Notes: generated from the letters alone by a model not told the origin. A DNA stretch of 64,000 nucleotides from Ziziphus jujuba (GCF_031755915.1 NC_083382.1:124001-188000), one strand, 5' to 3'. Counted from the first letter of the stretch, positions 1-11,642 are shown. Program-made: numbers and translations.

Positions 1-232
1 ATTATTGTTGCTGTAATCAAGGAAGCAGTACCAAATACACCTTTAGAATGTTTAGAAGTGATCAATTGTACATACTTATAAAGAACTCAAACGTGAGAGC
101 GGTATGATCATACGATATGATGATAATGCTGCGGTTGTTCCAAAAGGAACTGGAATTTTTGGCACAATCACCCGGGAATTAAGACAGTTAAATTTCACTA
201 AAATAGTTTCATTAGTGCCCGAAGTATTATAA
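1..232 (+). pseudogene. rpl14: rpl14 fragment, plastid-derived (NUPT)
   Basis: This is the C-terminal part of plastid ribosomal protein L14 of the large ribosomal subunit; its 5' part lies outside the window. Recognisable pieces include [23 protein letters not shown] and [13 protein letters not shown], ending at TAA 230-232. The pieces fall in different frames and some codons are missing, so it cannot encode L14. It is followed by rps8 and infA, the plastome order. Identity rests on remembered family sequence. Confidence 0.9.
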
Positions 233-471
233 CAAGAGACCATAACATAATTAATATAATTAACATAGTTATAATATTTAACTAAGCATTTACTGAGTAT
301 TTAACTGAAATTGATTAAGTTATTTAGTAAATTGAGCTTTAGTATTAGTAGTAGATTGGTTGTGTCTCATGTATATGCCATTAAGAATTCATAATTAAAA
401 CATAGAGAAAAACAGAAAGAAAGCATGTTGATTATATCAAAATTTGAGTACAACAATAATCTGAGTTTATC

Positions 472-876
472 ATGAATAAAGACACTATTGTTGACATAAT
501 AACCTCTATACAAAATGCTAACATGAATTAAAAAAAGAACAGTTCGAATACCACCTACTAACATTACTGAAAACATTGTTAAAACCCGTTCACGAGAATG
601 TTTTATTGAAAACATGCGGAAACATCAGGAAAACAACAAAGATTTTTTTGTTTTAACCCTACGACATAGAAGGAATAGGAAAGGACCATATAAAGCTGTT
701 TTAAATTTAAAACGGATCAATCGACCCAATCTATGAATATATTCTAACTATCAATGAATTCCTAGAATTTAGGTGGAATGGGGATTATAATTCTTTCTAC
801 TTCTCAGGGTATAATTACAAACAAAGAAGCTCGATTAGAAGAAATTAGTGGAGTACTTTTGTGTTATATATGGTAA
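472..876 (+). pseudogene. rps8: rps8 pseudogene, plastid-derived
   Basis: This is a near full-length relic of plastid small-subunit protein S8. It starts MNKDTIVDIITSIQNA and keeps [27 protein letters not shown] and the terminal CYIW before TAA 874-876. An in-frame stop follows the first 19 codons. Further stops lie in the middle, and one T is missing in the IPRILGG region near 765, shifting the frame. It lies between rpl14 and infA as in plastomes. Remnants are clear but function is excluded. Confidence 0.93.
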
Positions 877-911
877 TGCTTCTGATATGCGAATTATATG
901 CGGAACTTTCA

Positions 912-918
<7 letters not shown>

Positions 919-952
<34 letters not shown>
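919..952 (+). repeat. poly-A run of about 34 bases
   Basis: An uninterrupted A homopolymer sits in the rps8-infA spacer. Plastome spacers seldom hold runs this long, so post-insertion slippage or an assembly-sensitive tract is likely. Exact length should not be trusted. Confidence 0.9.
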
Positions 953-954
<2 letters not shown>

Positions 955-1022
955 AGAGAGATGGCGGTTTTCTAATATCACCCCTCCTATATTAGTTGAT
1001 ACCTCAAGGAGTTTGACCTAAA

Positions 1023-1225
1023 ATGAAAGAAAAAAAAAGGATTCAAGAAGGTTGAATTACTGCATGACTGCCCAATGGTATAGTCTAAATTCATTTAGAT
1101 AATGAAAATCTAATTCTCGATTATGTTTGAGGAACAATTATAAGTAGTTTTTTTATACATATACGACGAGGAAATTGAAGCAAAAGTGAAGCAAGTCATT
1201 ATGTTTCAACTAGTGGTGTTGGAAG
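1023..1225 (+). pseudogene. infA: infA pseudogene, plastid-derived
   Basis: This is a relic of plastid translation initiation factor 1. From ATG 1023 the frame reads MKEKKRIQEG, a stop, then LPNG, LDNENLILDYV and a region matching KVEASHYVSTSG (family form KIEVSRYDSTRG). At least three internal stops are present. Many rosid plastomes have lost infA, so a full-length relic is mildly informative about the donor, but pseudogenes also persist in plastomes. The 3' boundary is approximate because the sequence stops matching near 1225, where the large deletion towards psbE begins. Confidence 0.85.
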
Positions 1226-1386
1226 AAAGATAGCTATACTGATTCAGTATACTCTAAAGACACCCTTGGTACAATATTGACAATCTCACAAAGAAAAGAT
1301 TTGATTTTATTAAATGGAAATGTATTGATTTCAACTTTTAGGGAATCGATGCCCCTTTTGCTGTACAAAAATGTGCAGAGCTTAAC

Positions 1387-1638
1387 ATGTCTAGAAGCAT
1401 AAGAGAACATTCTTTTGCTGATATTATTACCAATATTCGATATTGGGTCATTCATAGCATTACTATACCTTCCCTATCGATTGCAGGTTGGCTATTCATC
1501 AACACTGGTTTAGCTTACGATGTATTTGGAAGCCCTCGTCCAAATGAGTATTTTACAAAGAGCAAACAGGGAATTCCATTAATAATTGGCCATTTTGATC
1601 CTTTGGAACAACTTGACGAATTTAGTAAATCTTTTTAG
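1387..1638 (+). pseudogene. psbE: psbE copy with intact frame, plastid-derived
   Basis: This encodes an 83-residue cytochrome b559 alpha subunit of photosystem II, the usual family length, with no stop. The heme ligand His23 is present in [13 protein letters not shown], followed by one membrane segment and the C-terminal [10 protein letters not shown]. Several substitutions (for example the first 8 residues MSRSIREH) differ from the strongly conserved family form. It heads a psbE-psbF-psbL-psbJ cluster in plastid order, and psbL and psbJ are frameshifted. The open frame is therefore probably chance survival in a NUPT. No nuclear promoter or transit peptide is visible. Confidence 0.9.
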
Positions 1639-1647
1639 GAGACCTCA

Positions 1648-1764
1648 ATGACTATAGATAGAACCTATCCAATTTTTATAGTGCGATGGTTAGCTGTTCA
1701 CGGACTAGCTATACGTACCGTTCCTTTTTTGTGGTCAATATCAGTAATGCAGTTCAGCCAATGA
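1648..1764 (+). pseudogene. psbF: psbF copy, plastid-derived
   Basis: This is cytochrome b559 beta subunit, 38 codons open from ATG 1648 to TGA 1762-1764. The normal protein has 39 residues. The heme ligand His18 (RWLAVHG) is kept. The family segment VPTVFFLGSISAMQF is altered to [15 protein letters not shown], putting Pro and Trp into the membrane helix, and the final arginine codon has become the stop. It starts 9 bases after the psbE stop, as in plastomes. Not a functional gene in this context. Confidence 0.88.
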
Positions 1765-1789
1765 TAAATATAATCCAAATCATAAAGTT

Positions 1790-1905
1790 ACGAAACAATC
1801 AAACCCGAATGAACAAAATGTTAAATTGATTCGTACCAGTCTCTACTGGGGCTATTACTCATTTTTGTACTTATTGTTTTATTTTCCACTTATTTCTTCA
1901 ATTAA
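1790..1905 (+). pseudogene. psbL: psbL pseudogene with unedited ACG start
   Basis: This is photosystem II protein L. The coding region opens with ACG at 1790, followed by QSNPNEQNVKL and RTSLYWG. In many dicot plastids this ACG becomes AUG only by RNA editing, so its presence points to DNA-level transfer. One base is missing in the run after TACTGG (about 1851), so the remainder is frameshifted. Read in the shifted frame it ends at TAA 1903-1905. Length is 116 instead of 117 bases. Confidence 0.88.
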
Positions 1906-2040
1906 AAGAAGAAAGGAGAATGGTAAAAATATAGTAGGAATTCTCTTATGTCATTTGGAAGGATATAATGTTATAATTATCTATGGCTGTTTATGTCTCC
2001 AACATGACCCCCAGATGAAATGTAGAGAAAAGTAGGAAAA

Positions 2041-2162
2041 ATGACCGATACTACTGGTAGGATTCCCTTTGGCTAATAGGTACTGTAACTGGTATTCTTG
2101 TGATCGGTTTAATTGGCATTTTCTTTTATGGTTCACATTCTGGATTAGGTTCATCCCTTTAG
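2041..2162 (+). pseudogene. psbJ: psbJ pseudogene, plastid-derived
   Basis: This is photosystem II protein J. It begins MTDTTGRIP, and one base is then lost (about 2068) that brings a stop two codons later. The downstream frame still gives the family pattern [29 protein letters not shown] to TAG 2160-2162. It completes the psbE-F-L-J cluster. Together with psbL it shows single-base deletions in adjacent genes. Confidence 0.88.
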
Positions 2163-2974
2163 TAACTGGATGAACCGGGTTGTAGACATGACATGAAAGC
2201 GTAAGAACTCAACGGTGCCCCATCGAATCAGACAAAAAAAGAGGGGGTAGGCCCGTTGAGTTCTGAATAATCATAATAGTTTATTCATCTAAATGGTAAA
2301 AAAAAAATGGACCACTTTTTTCGATGTTTCAAAAAACTTCGTTTCATTTTTTTATGATGTTTTTGGAAAACTCACTTCATTACTTGATTCAGAACATCTG
2401 TTCCTCGATAGTATTCGGCGATACTTTCAAAAGTCACAAAGGAATCACTCTATTTCCTCTTTTTGGATGTCACAACCACAATTATATCTATTTATTTTTT
2501 TAATAAGCTTTCTGGGTTCATTGAAGAAGGTCTATTTGCTCACTAAAGTTTCCCATATTTTTTGTTTGTCCACTATCACTACTTATGTTCTTCTCGTTTC
2601 TTTTATACTTTGGTTTCCATTCTATGATTATTTATCTTTTAATTTTTAGTATCCAATTGAATAGAAAACTATAGATTCATTCTATGACATTGAAATCTGA
2701 TAATATTGACATAATCATACTGCTTCAATTTGGATTGAAAAAACACAAAAATAAAAAACAAAGAAATAAAGAAGAGGGGAGTAACCTCAAATAGACTTCT
2801 TCACAGTATACATACTAGGAGTGCGGTCCAAGTAATTCAGTTCCCAAATTCGGGTAGAAAAAACATAAAAAAAAGAAGCTTTTTAAAACTTTTTTGATCA
2901 TCCTTAATTACATAACATAATTAGCGACAAAAGATGGATTCTTTTTAGAGCTTGGCGAGGATAAATCTTCAGAT
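2163..2974. other. psbJ-petA spacer, plastid-derived
   Basis: This is non-coding plastid spacer between divergent psbJ and petA. It contains a 118-codon open frame on the + strand (2293-2649) rich in Phe, Ser, Leu and Lys, with hydrophobic stretches. I do not recognise it as a conserved plastid protein. A short inverted pair (AGAACTCAACGG near 2205 and CCGTTGAGTTCT near 2253) could be the psbJ 3' stem-loop. Confidence 0.7.
2205..2264 (+). terminator. putative psbE-operon 3' stem-loop
   Basis: AGAACTCAACGG at about 2205 and CCGTTGAGTTCT at about 2253 are reverse complements, about 40 bases after psbJ. Plastid transcripts commonly end at such inverted repeats. The relic no longer has a transcript to stabilise. 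Confidence 0.5.
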
Positions 2975-3668
2975 CTAGAAATTCATTTCCGACAGTTGAA
3001 CCTTCTCAAACTATTTTTTCTTAAGAACAAAAAATATTTGTGCCAAAATAACAGATGCCAAGAAGAGTAAAAGTCCTTGGACACGTAATGGATCATGAAG
3101 TACTGTTTCCCCATCCCCCTGACCAAATTCACCCACATTAGGATTGCTCGTTACTGGTTGATCAAGTTTGATGGATTCTCCCTCTGAAAAAAGAAGTTCT
3201 GGTCTTGGAGGGATAATATCAACCATTTGATGTCCATCCGATGCATCCACTATGGTTATTTTGTATCCCCCTTTTTCTTTTAGTATGATTTTGCTTACTA
3301 CACCCGATGCTGTAGCATTATAAACATTATTGTTACTTTTGCTTCCATCGGGATAAATTTGACCACATACCTTGTTGTCGTCTACATATATGGGATATTT
3401 TTGGTAGCAGGGTCTAGAGAAAGAATAGGAAAGGTGATTTCACTATATTTCTAACCAAGAACTGGACCTATCACAAGAAAAGTTTTTTTAATGGGATGAT
3501 AGCTCTGAAAAGATAGATTGCCTATCTTTTCTTTAATCTCGGGTGAAATACAATTTGGAAGGGCTAATTCAAGCCCCTCAGGTAAAATAAGAACAACCCC
3601 TAAGTTCAAAGCTCCTTTTTTACCATTAGCAAGAACTTGTTTCAGTTGTAGATCATAAGTCGCTAGTA
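2975..3668 (-). pseudogene. petA: petA 3' two-thirds, plastid-derived
   Basis: This is cytochrome f of the b6f complex. The minus strand carries [22 protein letters not shown], the Rieske-facing middle part, and a clean C-terminal stretch (3250-3011) with [13 protein letters not shown] sequence and the membrane anchor [24 protein letters not shown] Gln codon has become TAG at 3011-3013; FEKVQLSEMNF then follows to the original stop 2975-2977. The N-terminal third with the signal sequence and the CxxCH heme site is missing, deleted near 3669. Confidence 0.92.
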
Positions 3669-3825
3669 TAGTTCTCTATCTATGATTTTGCTATTTATTG
3701 AAATAATTTTACTGGAACATTAAAGGAAGCACCCATATGGGTAGAAAGAATAAGTACAATTTTGAATGGGTTGCTTATGTACAAAGTAACAAGCATTATA
3801 ATTGGATCGATCTATCATTTTTTAG

Positions 3826-4483
3826 TCATTCATTTAATGATAAGTGACTACAAGGGACAGAGATACACAATTTAAATAACAAAAGATCTAATATTTAAAA
3901 GTGGTATCTAAAATGATTAGAAAAGTAGAACCAAGACCTGATATAATTTGATCATTATGAGCAAATCCAAATCTTTGTAGATAGAGCCGATCATTAGTTC
4001 CCCACCATGTGGTGAATGGAATCCTATACACAAAGCAGTTAATAAAATAATAGAAAATGCTTTTATTGTGCCATGTAAGTTAAGAATAACATGTTTGTCA
4101 TTAAATAGAATAGAATAACAGCTTAGAATTACGAAAGAGATTATCTTTGTCGAGAAATCAAAAAAACATATTCATACGATTCTCATTGAGCATTTTGATC
4201 AATTCGATCATTTCTTTATAGATTCCGCGGTGAGGCTTTGGTAAATGTGTTTTCGGGTATTCCTTTATCATTTCGTCCAAGAGGGAGAGTACTTCTAATT
4301 CTATGAATTTCTTTAGAATACTTTTTTCTTAAATATCATTCAAAAAAATTTCAAAGTGTCTAGTATGCCACCAATTAGTAACCTAAGATTCCATACTTTT
4401 ATTAAACAAGGGAGAGATCAACCAAGGAAAAAATACTATAAATGAAAGATATATAAGGGAAATAAATGCTTTCTTTTTGCCAT
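3826..4483 (-). pseudogene. cemA: cemA pseudogene, plastid-derived
   Basis: This is the plastid envelope membrane protein CemA (Ycf10). The start is at 4483 ([11 protein letters not shown]), followed by remnants of the FFPWWISL segment. The C-terminal part [27 protein letters not shown] lies near 3960-3890, and the last stop is at 3826-3828. Several stops and frame changes break it. It sits between petA and ycf4 on the same strand, as in plastomes. Confidence 0.9.
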
Positions 4484-4693
4484 TTTTTTGTCTGGGAATT
4501 TTTCAATGAACTCGCCTTATTTTTCGACTCAATACTACTATTTCTATTTCTATCAAGCATTGGTTCTATTACATTAAAAGTTATAGAGCCCATGAATCTA
4601 TTTCCTATTTTTTATTTTTTATTTAGTGAAGTGGTTAGTCTTTGAATTTAGAAATAATGCAGAAAAACAATTAGTGTTCTGAAGAAACTTCAG

Positions 4694-5292
4694 TTAAATT
4701 GTGCTATATAAAAAAGAGGATTCTTGAGTTTTCATTTTTTCCCTCTTACTAAGAAAGCTGTCATTCTTCAGTTCTTGTTTTGAAAATACTTCAATTGGTA
4801 CATGCAAGAAATAGGCCAATTCGGCAGCTTTTTGCTTAATTTCTCGTAGAGTCAAATTTTCATCAGTACAAGTAAAGGGAATGGACACCTAGCCTCCGAT
4901 TTCCATATAAAGGGCTGAATGTCTTTCATAAGGAATTGAAGGAAGATACGACGATTTTTCTAGGAAATCCCCAATGAAAAATACACACTATTCCTTCTTT
5001 TATATTGAATCGATCATAACCACTACCTACATTCCATGAAATTGTGCACCATAAATAGGAACTAATAAAAAGACCTGCGATTCTGTAGAAAGATAGTACG
5101 ATCCCCTCTGGAAAAAAAATTTATTTACTTAGAGGGAACTAAAGATATAAAATTCCTACCAAAATAACTGGAAGTTCCAACAAATAAAAATCCTAATGTA
5201 CCTAAAAAAGGATAAAGGCCCAGTAGAAATTATTCGTTTTTCGAGATCCTGCTATAAGTTCTATCCTTATACGGTCTGATCACCAACTAATA
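4694..5292 (-). pseudogene. ycf4: ycf4 pseudogene, plastid-derived
   Basis: This is the photosystem I assembly factor Ycf4. N-terminal remnants ([23 protein letters not shown] and [13 protein letters not shown]) lie near 5290-5160. The C-terminal part is open at 4888-4694 ([30 protein letters not shown]). The family protein normally stops after IEVF. Here the frame runs on 22 residues to a stop at 4694, so the original stop is lost. Internal stops lie between. Start position is approximate. Confidence 0.9.
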
Positions 5293-5715
5293 CTATACTA
5301 GATCTAGTTGCATTTTATTGGAGTAGGGGAATAACCAAAAAAAATAAAAAAAAAATACTTTCATTCTTTTGTTTCCAAAGTAACTCTCATCAACTAGCAC
5401 TATTATGATGTGAATTTTTAGGAGTAATTCATCGAATTGCCTAGATCTAAACCAAAATACAAACATCATTTTCATATGATATCTTATAGATACCCACATA
5501 CATATATTGACTTTACATCTCAGAAATTCATCTCGATATCAATCCATTTGAAAATAGCTTTAATTCAGTGACTCATATATCATGTTTACACATTCATAAG
5601 AGCTTATGCTTGGAAGAAGCCACACGTTATACCATATTCTAATAGATAGATATTCATGCTATGATTCATGTAAGTCTTGAAAAAAATATATATATAAGAT
5701 TTTGCCCCATCGTAT
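5293..5715. other. ycf4-psaI spacer, plastid-derived
   Basis: AT-rich spacer between two collinear plastid genes. I see no gene or RNA in it. Confidence 0.7.
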
Positions 5716-5829
5716 TTAAAAAAATTTGTTTTTTTGAACATGGAGAGATAAAGAAAACATTGCAATTGCCAAAAAAACTAAGCCCACTAAAGGCACAAAA
5801 ATAGAGGGTAAGGTGTTAAGAATTGTCAT
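5716..5829 (-). pseudogene. psaI: psaI copy with intact frame, plastid-derived
   Basis: This is photosystem I subunit VIII. The minus strand from ATG 5829 to TAA 5716-5718 gives 37 residues without a stop: [20 protein letters not shown], a membrane helix, then LHVQKNKFF. The family protein is 34-37 residues. It lies between ycf4 and accD as in plastomes. Its intactness is expected by chance for a frame this short. Confidence 0.88.
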
Positions 5830-6799
5830 AGAATGGGCACCTCAATTTAATATTTGATTTTTACCTATTATTTATTGTTATTTTAATCTTTTAACCTATT
5901 ATAATGATATCTTATAATTCATATAATAATTATACTATTATACTGAGTATACCTAAGTGAGTATATACACTAATTAATATTAATTATTACTAAACGGTAT
6001 ATAATGAATATATACTAAGATATAATAAAATAAGATAATAAAATAAGGATATAATAAGGAGTCTATAATATAAGAGTCTATGGACTAATATATATATATT
6101 TAATATATATTCAAAACTATTTAATATATATTGAAAAAAAAAAGAAAATATTATAAGTTTGTAAAGTATATAATAAACTAGAATATACTAAGTACGTATA
6201 TCATATAATTAATGTAAATATGTAAATAAAATAAGTAAATAAATGGGCTTATTCATCTTTCTACATGCAATATACGTATGATAATTCACTTTTTTACTAT
6301 TTTCATTATTCTTCATTTTTGTTTTTCCTCTAAGCGAAAAAATTCATTATAATACGATCTGACAAAAGAGATTCTCAGTAAAATCGGGGATTTTTACGGG
6401 ATATAGAAAGATGCAGGACCCCTTCACCCAATTTCATGGACGAAAGAGATAGAATTCACTCTTTTTATTTTGTTTGATAGAGATTTCTTGACCTGATTAG
6501 TAATCAGGGCTATTGATAAAAAAAAAATTATCCGCATGATTCTTTTTCCAATTTAATCTTATGTTACTAAAGAAAAATCCATTCTTGGAATTTTGACTTT
6601 GCTTCCTATAAACTAAATAACTACCTGGTTACCACAAAGTAAGTAATAAATTTAAAACAAGTAATAAATTTTTGAATTTATTAAATTTAATAATTTATTG
6701 AATATTAAATTAAGGATAAAATTAAGGATAAGGATATATGGTTCTCCTTAATTTTATTTTTGATTTCATTTTTCGCTTCAAAGGAAAGAAAGCGTGTAG
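5830..6799. other. psaI-accD spacer, plastid-derived, very AT-rich
   Basis: Almost pure A/T runs with short direct repeats (TAATATATATT, AATAAATTTTTGAATTT and relatives). No gene is visible. The short open frames here are in degenerate AT sequence. Confidence 0.65.
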
Positions 6800-8378
6800 C
6801 TAAAATCACTCACTCAGAACGCCTTTTAAAGGATTACGTGGTACGATTTGATCTAATAAGCACTTATGGAACAAATATTCAGCTGCTTGTGCACCCTCGG
6901 GTACTGTCTTATTCAATGTTTGTTCAATTACTCTTTTACCCACAAATGCAATATAAGCATTTGGTTCAACAACAATGATATCTCCCAACATACCAAAACT
7001 ACCTATCACCCTACACGTAGTAGGAGATGAAAGGATTGATACATAGAATAATTTATTATTTGATTGATAATAATATAAAGTAGAAGAGATTTTAGCCATT
7101 TGCACCAAGCTCAAACTTCTTTCATGCACACGTGCTCCTCCAGAAGCACACACTAGAATAAGAGGTAAAATTTTACTGGTAGCATGTTCAATCAAACATG
7201 TGATTTTCTCACCCACTATCGATCCCATACTACCCCCCATAAATTGAAAATCCATAACCCCAAAAGCTACAGGAATACCATTTAGTTGACCTATGCCTGT
7301 TTGAACAGCATTAGTTAATCCTATCATTCTTTGATTAAAATCAATATGATCTTTATAAGGTTCCTCCTAAGAATGAAATTTTATAGGATCCTTAGAGACC
7401 GTGTCTTCATCCAGAGGCTCCCAGGTACCTAGATCAACCAAAATTTTGATTCTATCTGAACTAGTCATTTTCAAATGACGTCCACAATGTTCACAAATAT
7501 TCATTTGAAATTTAAAAAATTTCTTATAATTTAATCCATAACAATTTTCGCATTGCACCCATAAATATTTGTATTTTTTAGTTATCTCTAAATCACTTTT
7601 TTTTGTCTCTTATTTGTATTTGATTTTGAAAAAATGCTAAATCATTTTTTCTTTCTCTTATTTTATCTAGAGCTTTCTTTAATTTGTTTTCTTTTAGTTG
7701 AGTTAGAGTTTTCTCTAAATCCCTTTTTCTTTTTCTTATTTTAGTTAGAGCTCTCTTGAACTCTTTGTTTCATAGAGCTTTTGCACTATCATCTGTACTA
7801 GTTCGTATACTGGAACTCCCACTTTTACTACTCTTATCGCTTTCACCATGAATGTAAATATAAATGTAACTATCATTGGAATTGACACCACTACTGATTT
7901 GAGAACGAACATAATTGTCAATTCAACTAGTAATGTGATTATTCCAACTATATTTAGTATCATACATGTAACGATAATAGTGAGAATTGTCACTCTTAGA
8001 TATAGAATTCGAATAACTATAAAAAGAACTTTTTGGAAAAAAATGATCTGTGTCAATCTCAAAAATTTGATTTTCAATATCAAAATATATGGAGTAATGG
8101 TCCCTATTACTATCCCTAAAGAAAAAAGTTTAATCAGATATGAAATTTCGAATGTACCTCCTGACGCCCACTAAATGATCAACATTACTATAACTATAGT
8201 TGTTACTATCAATTCCATTAGGAATTTTTTTATTCATATGATTTATAATCAGATCTTTATTTACACTAGTATTTTCATTTTCAACAGGACCACCAAAACT
8301 ATCCATTGATTTACTTAACCTACACCTGTATTCTATCGCCCTCCTAAACAACATCGAATCGAACCGACATTTTTCCAT
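6800..8378 (-). pseudogene. accD: accD pseudogene, plastid-derived
   Basis: This is the carboxyltransferase beta subunit of plastid acetyl-CoA carboxylase. The N terminus MEKCRFDSML starts at 8378 and YSNVDHLVGVR follows; after about 8130 the frame is broken. The zinc finger is intact as CENC and CEHC (7558-7480). A single GAG-to-TAG change at 7367-7369 separates it from the carboxylase core (7327-6806), which has the family stretch [12 protein letters not shown] and CASGGAR. The core stops early after GVLSE. A lysine-rich repeat expansion lies before the zinc finger (about 7580-7760). Confidence 0.93.
7580..7760 (-). repeat. Lysine-rich repeat expansion inside accD
   Basis: Three imperfect copies of a roughly 60-base unit rich in TTTCTTTTTCTTATTTTA and TAGAGCTCTCTT. 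On the minus strand they read as charged segments such as ALTKIRKRKRDLEKTL and KALDKIRERKNDL. They lie just upstream of the conserved [13 protein letters not shown]. Length-variable repeats in this part of accD are known in some plastomes. Confidence 0.65.
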
Positions 8379-9176
8379 AGAGGTTTCTTGCCCCTATTTA
8401 CATGAAAATACAATAAATGAATAGTCATTTGATAAAAATCATTTGAATATTCCCATTAGAATTTAGAATCAGAATAAGCATATAAATCCAATCGCTAGGA
8501 TTATTAACTAATAACAAGTAGATATTGAAAAAAAATGATTATCCCTTGCGAGAATCTAGAATATCTCTTCTCTATATATGATAAAATAGGATGAAATCTA
8601 TTTTCCATTCAAAATAATTGAAAAATATATTTTTTTTATTATAAATAGCAAATAGCAGCTTCTTCCATGTTGTGTCAAATTCACATCCGAAAAAGAAAAA
8701 GTTGTTCTCTCGTATGAATATGAAGAACCTTTTTTTGTAAAATCTGGCCTATTGATCAATTTCTATTCCAACACAGAATGAAAAGGACAATATACAAGAC
8801 TGGTAAAAGAAACTGTGATACACGACTTGATCCATGATCCAAAACGGCAAGGTATAATAATATATAAACAAGATATAATAATATATAAAATAAAAATATA
8901 ATTACAAAAATGATAATTAAAATATATAATATAAAAAATAAAAAAATACACCAATCCTAAGGATCCATAGGATTAATTATGGATCCAACACAACAATAGA
9001 AACGTTTAAGTTGTTTCGCCTTAAATTTTGTATTTAAGATCTTGTATATCTAGATAGGTCTGTATCTATCAAAAATTGATAAAATCTTTGTATTCAGCTC
9101 AATCCTAGTACTAAAAAATTGGGCTGAGTTTAATTTTAATTACAATTAAGAGAATGGATAGTAAGTAATTACTGGA
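8379..9176. other. accD-rbcL spacer, plastid-derived
   Basis: AT-rich spacer; the only structure seen is the rbcL 3' inverted repeat near its right end. No gene. Confidence 0.7.
9093..9130 (-). terminator. rbcL 3' stem-loop relic
   Basis: TTCAGCTCAAT (9093-9103) and ATTGGGCTGAG (9118-9128) form a stem with one mismatch and a loop containing CTAGTACTAAAA, about 50 bases after the rbcL stop. This matches the 3' end stabilising hairpin of plastid rbcL mRNA. Confidence 0.7.
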
Positions 9177-10389
<1,213 letters not shown>

Positions 10390-10442
10390 AAGTCCCTCCC
10401 TATAACTCATGAATTAAGAATTCTTGCAATACCAGTGGCCTT

Positions 10443-10775
10443 AGTGATCCAATGGTGTTGAGTGGAAAGGTCGTCGCTCAATGGCTAAAAGGTACTCTAG
10501 GGATAACATGCTGATCTTCCCCAATAGCTTACATCGACGGGAAGGTTTGGCATCCCGATGTTGGCTCTTCGCCACCTAAGGCTGTAGTATGTTCCAAGGG
10601 TTGGGCTGTTCACCCATTAAGGCGGTACATGAGCTGGGTTCACAACGTTGTGACACAGTTTGGTCCATATCCAGTGTGGGTATTAGAGCATTGAGAGGAC
10701 CTTTCCCTAGTATAAGAGGACCAGGAAGGATGCACCTCTGGTGTACCTATTATCATTTTATGGTGCCATTATAGT
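10443..10775 (+). rRNA. rrn23: Plastid rrn23 fragment (domains V-VI), degraded
   Basis: The sequence matches the 3' third of plastid 23S rRNA: TACTCTAGGGATAACA, CATCGACGGGAAGGTTTGGC, GGCTCTTCGCCACCT, AGTATGTTCCAAGGGTTGGG, then the sarcin-ricin region as AGTATAAGAGGACC (functional form AGTACGAGAGGACC). It lies head-on against rbcL, which is never adjacent in plastomes, so this is a junction between separate plastid pieces. Not functional. Confidence 0.93.
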
Positions 10776-11642
10776 TTATGATACGGCAACTTCATTTTAC
10801 TTTTATGATATGGTATAGTCTTTCAAATATTTATAGCTGGATGTGAAGTGCCCAACTCATGCACAATGTGTGGGACTAGTACAAATTTTCTATATATAAA
10901 TATATGTACACATGTAGTTTTGACAGATAATGAACAATTGTGCTATTTTCTTTGGCACGTACTTAAAAATATAGTAAGAGCCCGCACCATGATTGGTCTA
11001 GTGGCACTAAAAATGTTCCATACCCACCAAATGTTGGCATTGGATAGCAGCCACTATAAGAATTGCAATGGCAGGAGACGTAATTAATGCACTGTGTAAA
11101 ATAAGAGCCGATGCTTCGCATAGCGTCGCCTGATATGGTGTCATTAAAATGACCAATAAAAAGCTGATGCTTTGAAAATGTCGGCTATTAGTCAAGAAAA
11201 GCCGATGCTTTTCTTTAATAAAAGCATCGCTAAATCTGTCAAAAATACCGATGTTTTTTTGAAAAAGCATTGTTAAATACACCATAATAGTTTATGCTTT
11301 TCTTAATAAGTACTTGGCCATGGACTTGGAAACTTCCTATTTGCTAATAGAAATGTTAGCCTACTTCCACACCAAATAGATCGTATAACTCTTTTAGTGT
11401 GTTGATGGAACATAATAAAACATTCATATTAACCTCTTAAAGAAATAGAACTTTAAAAGGAATTATTTTGATTCAACCATCTCATTTGCAATTTGCATAC
11501 TTGTGTTGGATATTTTGAATACATGTTAATTGCATAATATCCTCGATTATTTTTATCTCTTTTGTGCAACTCAAAAATAGTAACCGATTCAATAAATCTA
11601 TTCTATGGAGTTCCAAAAATAATTTACTTATCTTATTATTAA
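10776..11642. other. Unassigned DNA between plastid blocks
   Basis: I recognise no gene. The central part (about 11051-11290) begins with CACTATAAGAATTGCAATGG and is rich in GATGC/GCATCGC words (GCATAGCGTCGCCTG, GCCGATGCTTTTC, AAAGCATCGCTAAA), resembling a CACTA transposon end with subterminal repeats. The flanks 10776-11050 and 11291-11642 show nothing identifiable. Confidence 0.5.
11051..11290 (+). mobile_element. Possible CACTA-type element terminus
   Basis: CACTATAAGAATT at 11051 resembles plant CACTA terminal inverted repeats (CACTACAAGAAA). It is followed by clustered direct and inverted GCGTCGC/GCATCGC words like the subterminal repeats bound by such transposases. I could not find the opposite terminus or a 3-bp duplication, so this may be a fragment. 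Confidence 0.4.

Noticed and set aside
8763..8954. 63-codon open frame, minus strand, accD-rbcL spacer
   Set aside because: Low-complexity AT sequence (Tyr/Ile/Phe-rich) with no family resemblance.
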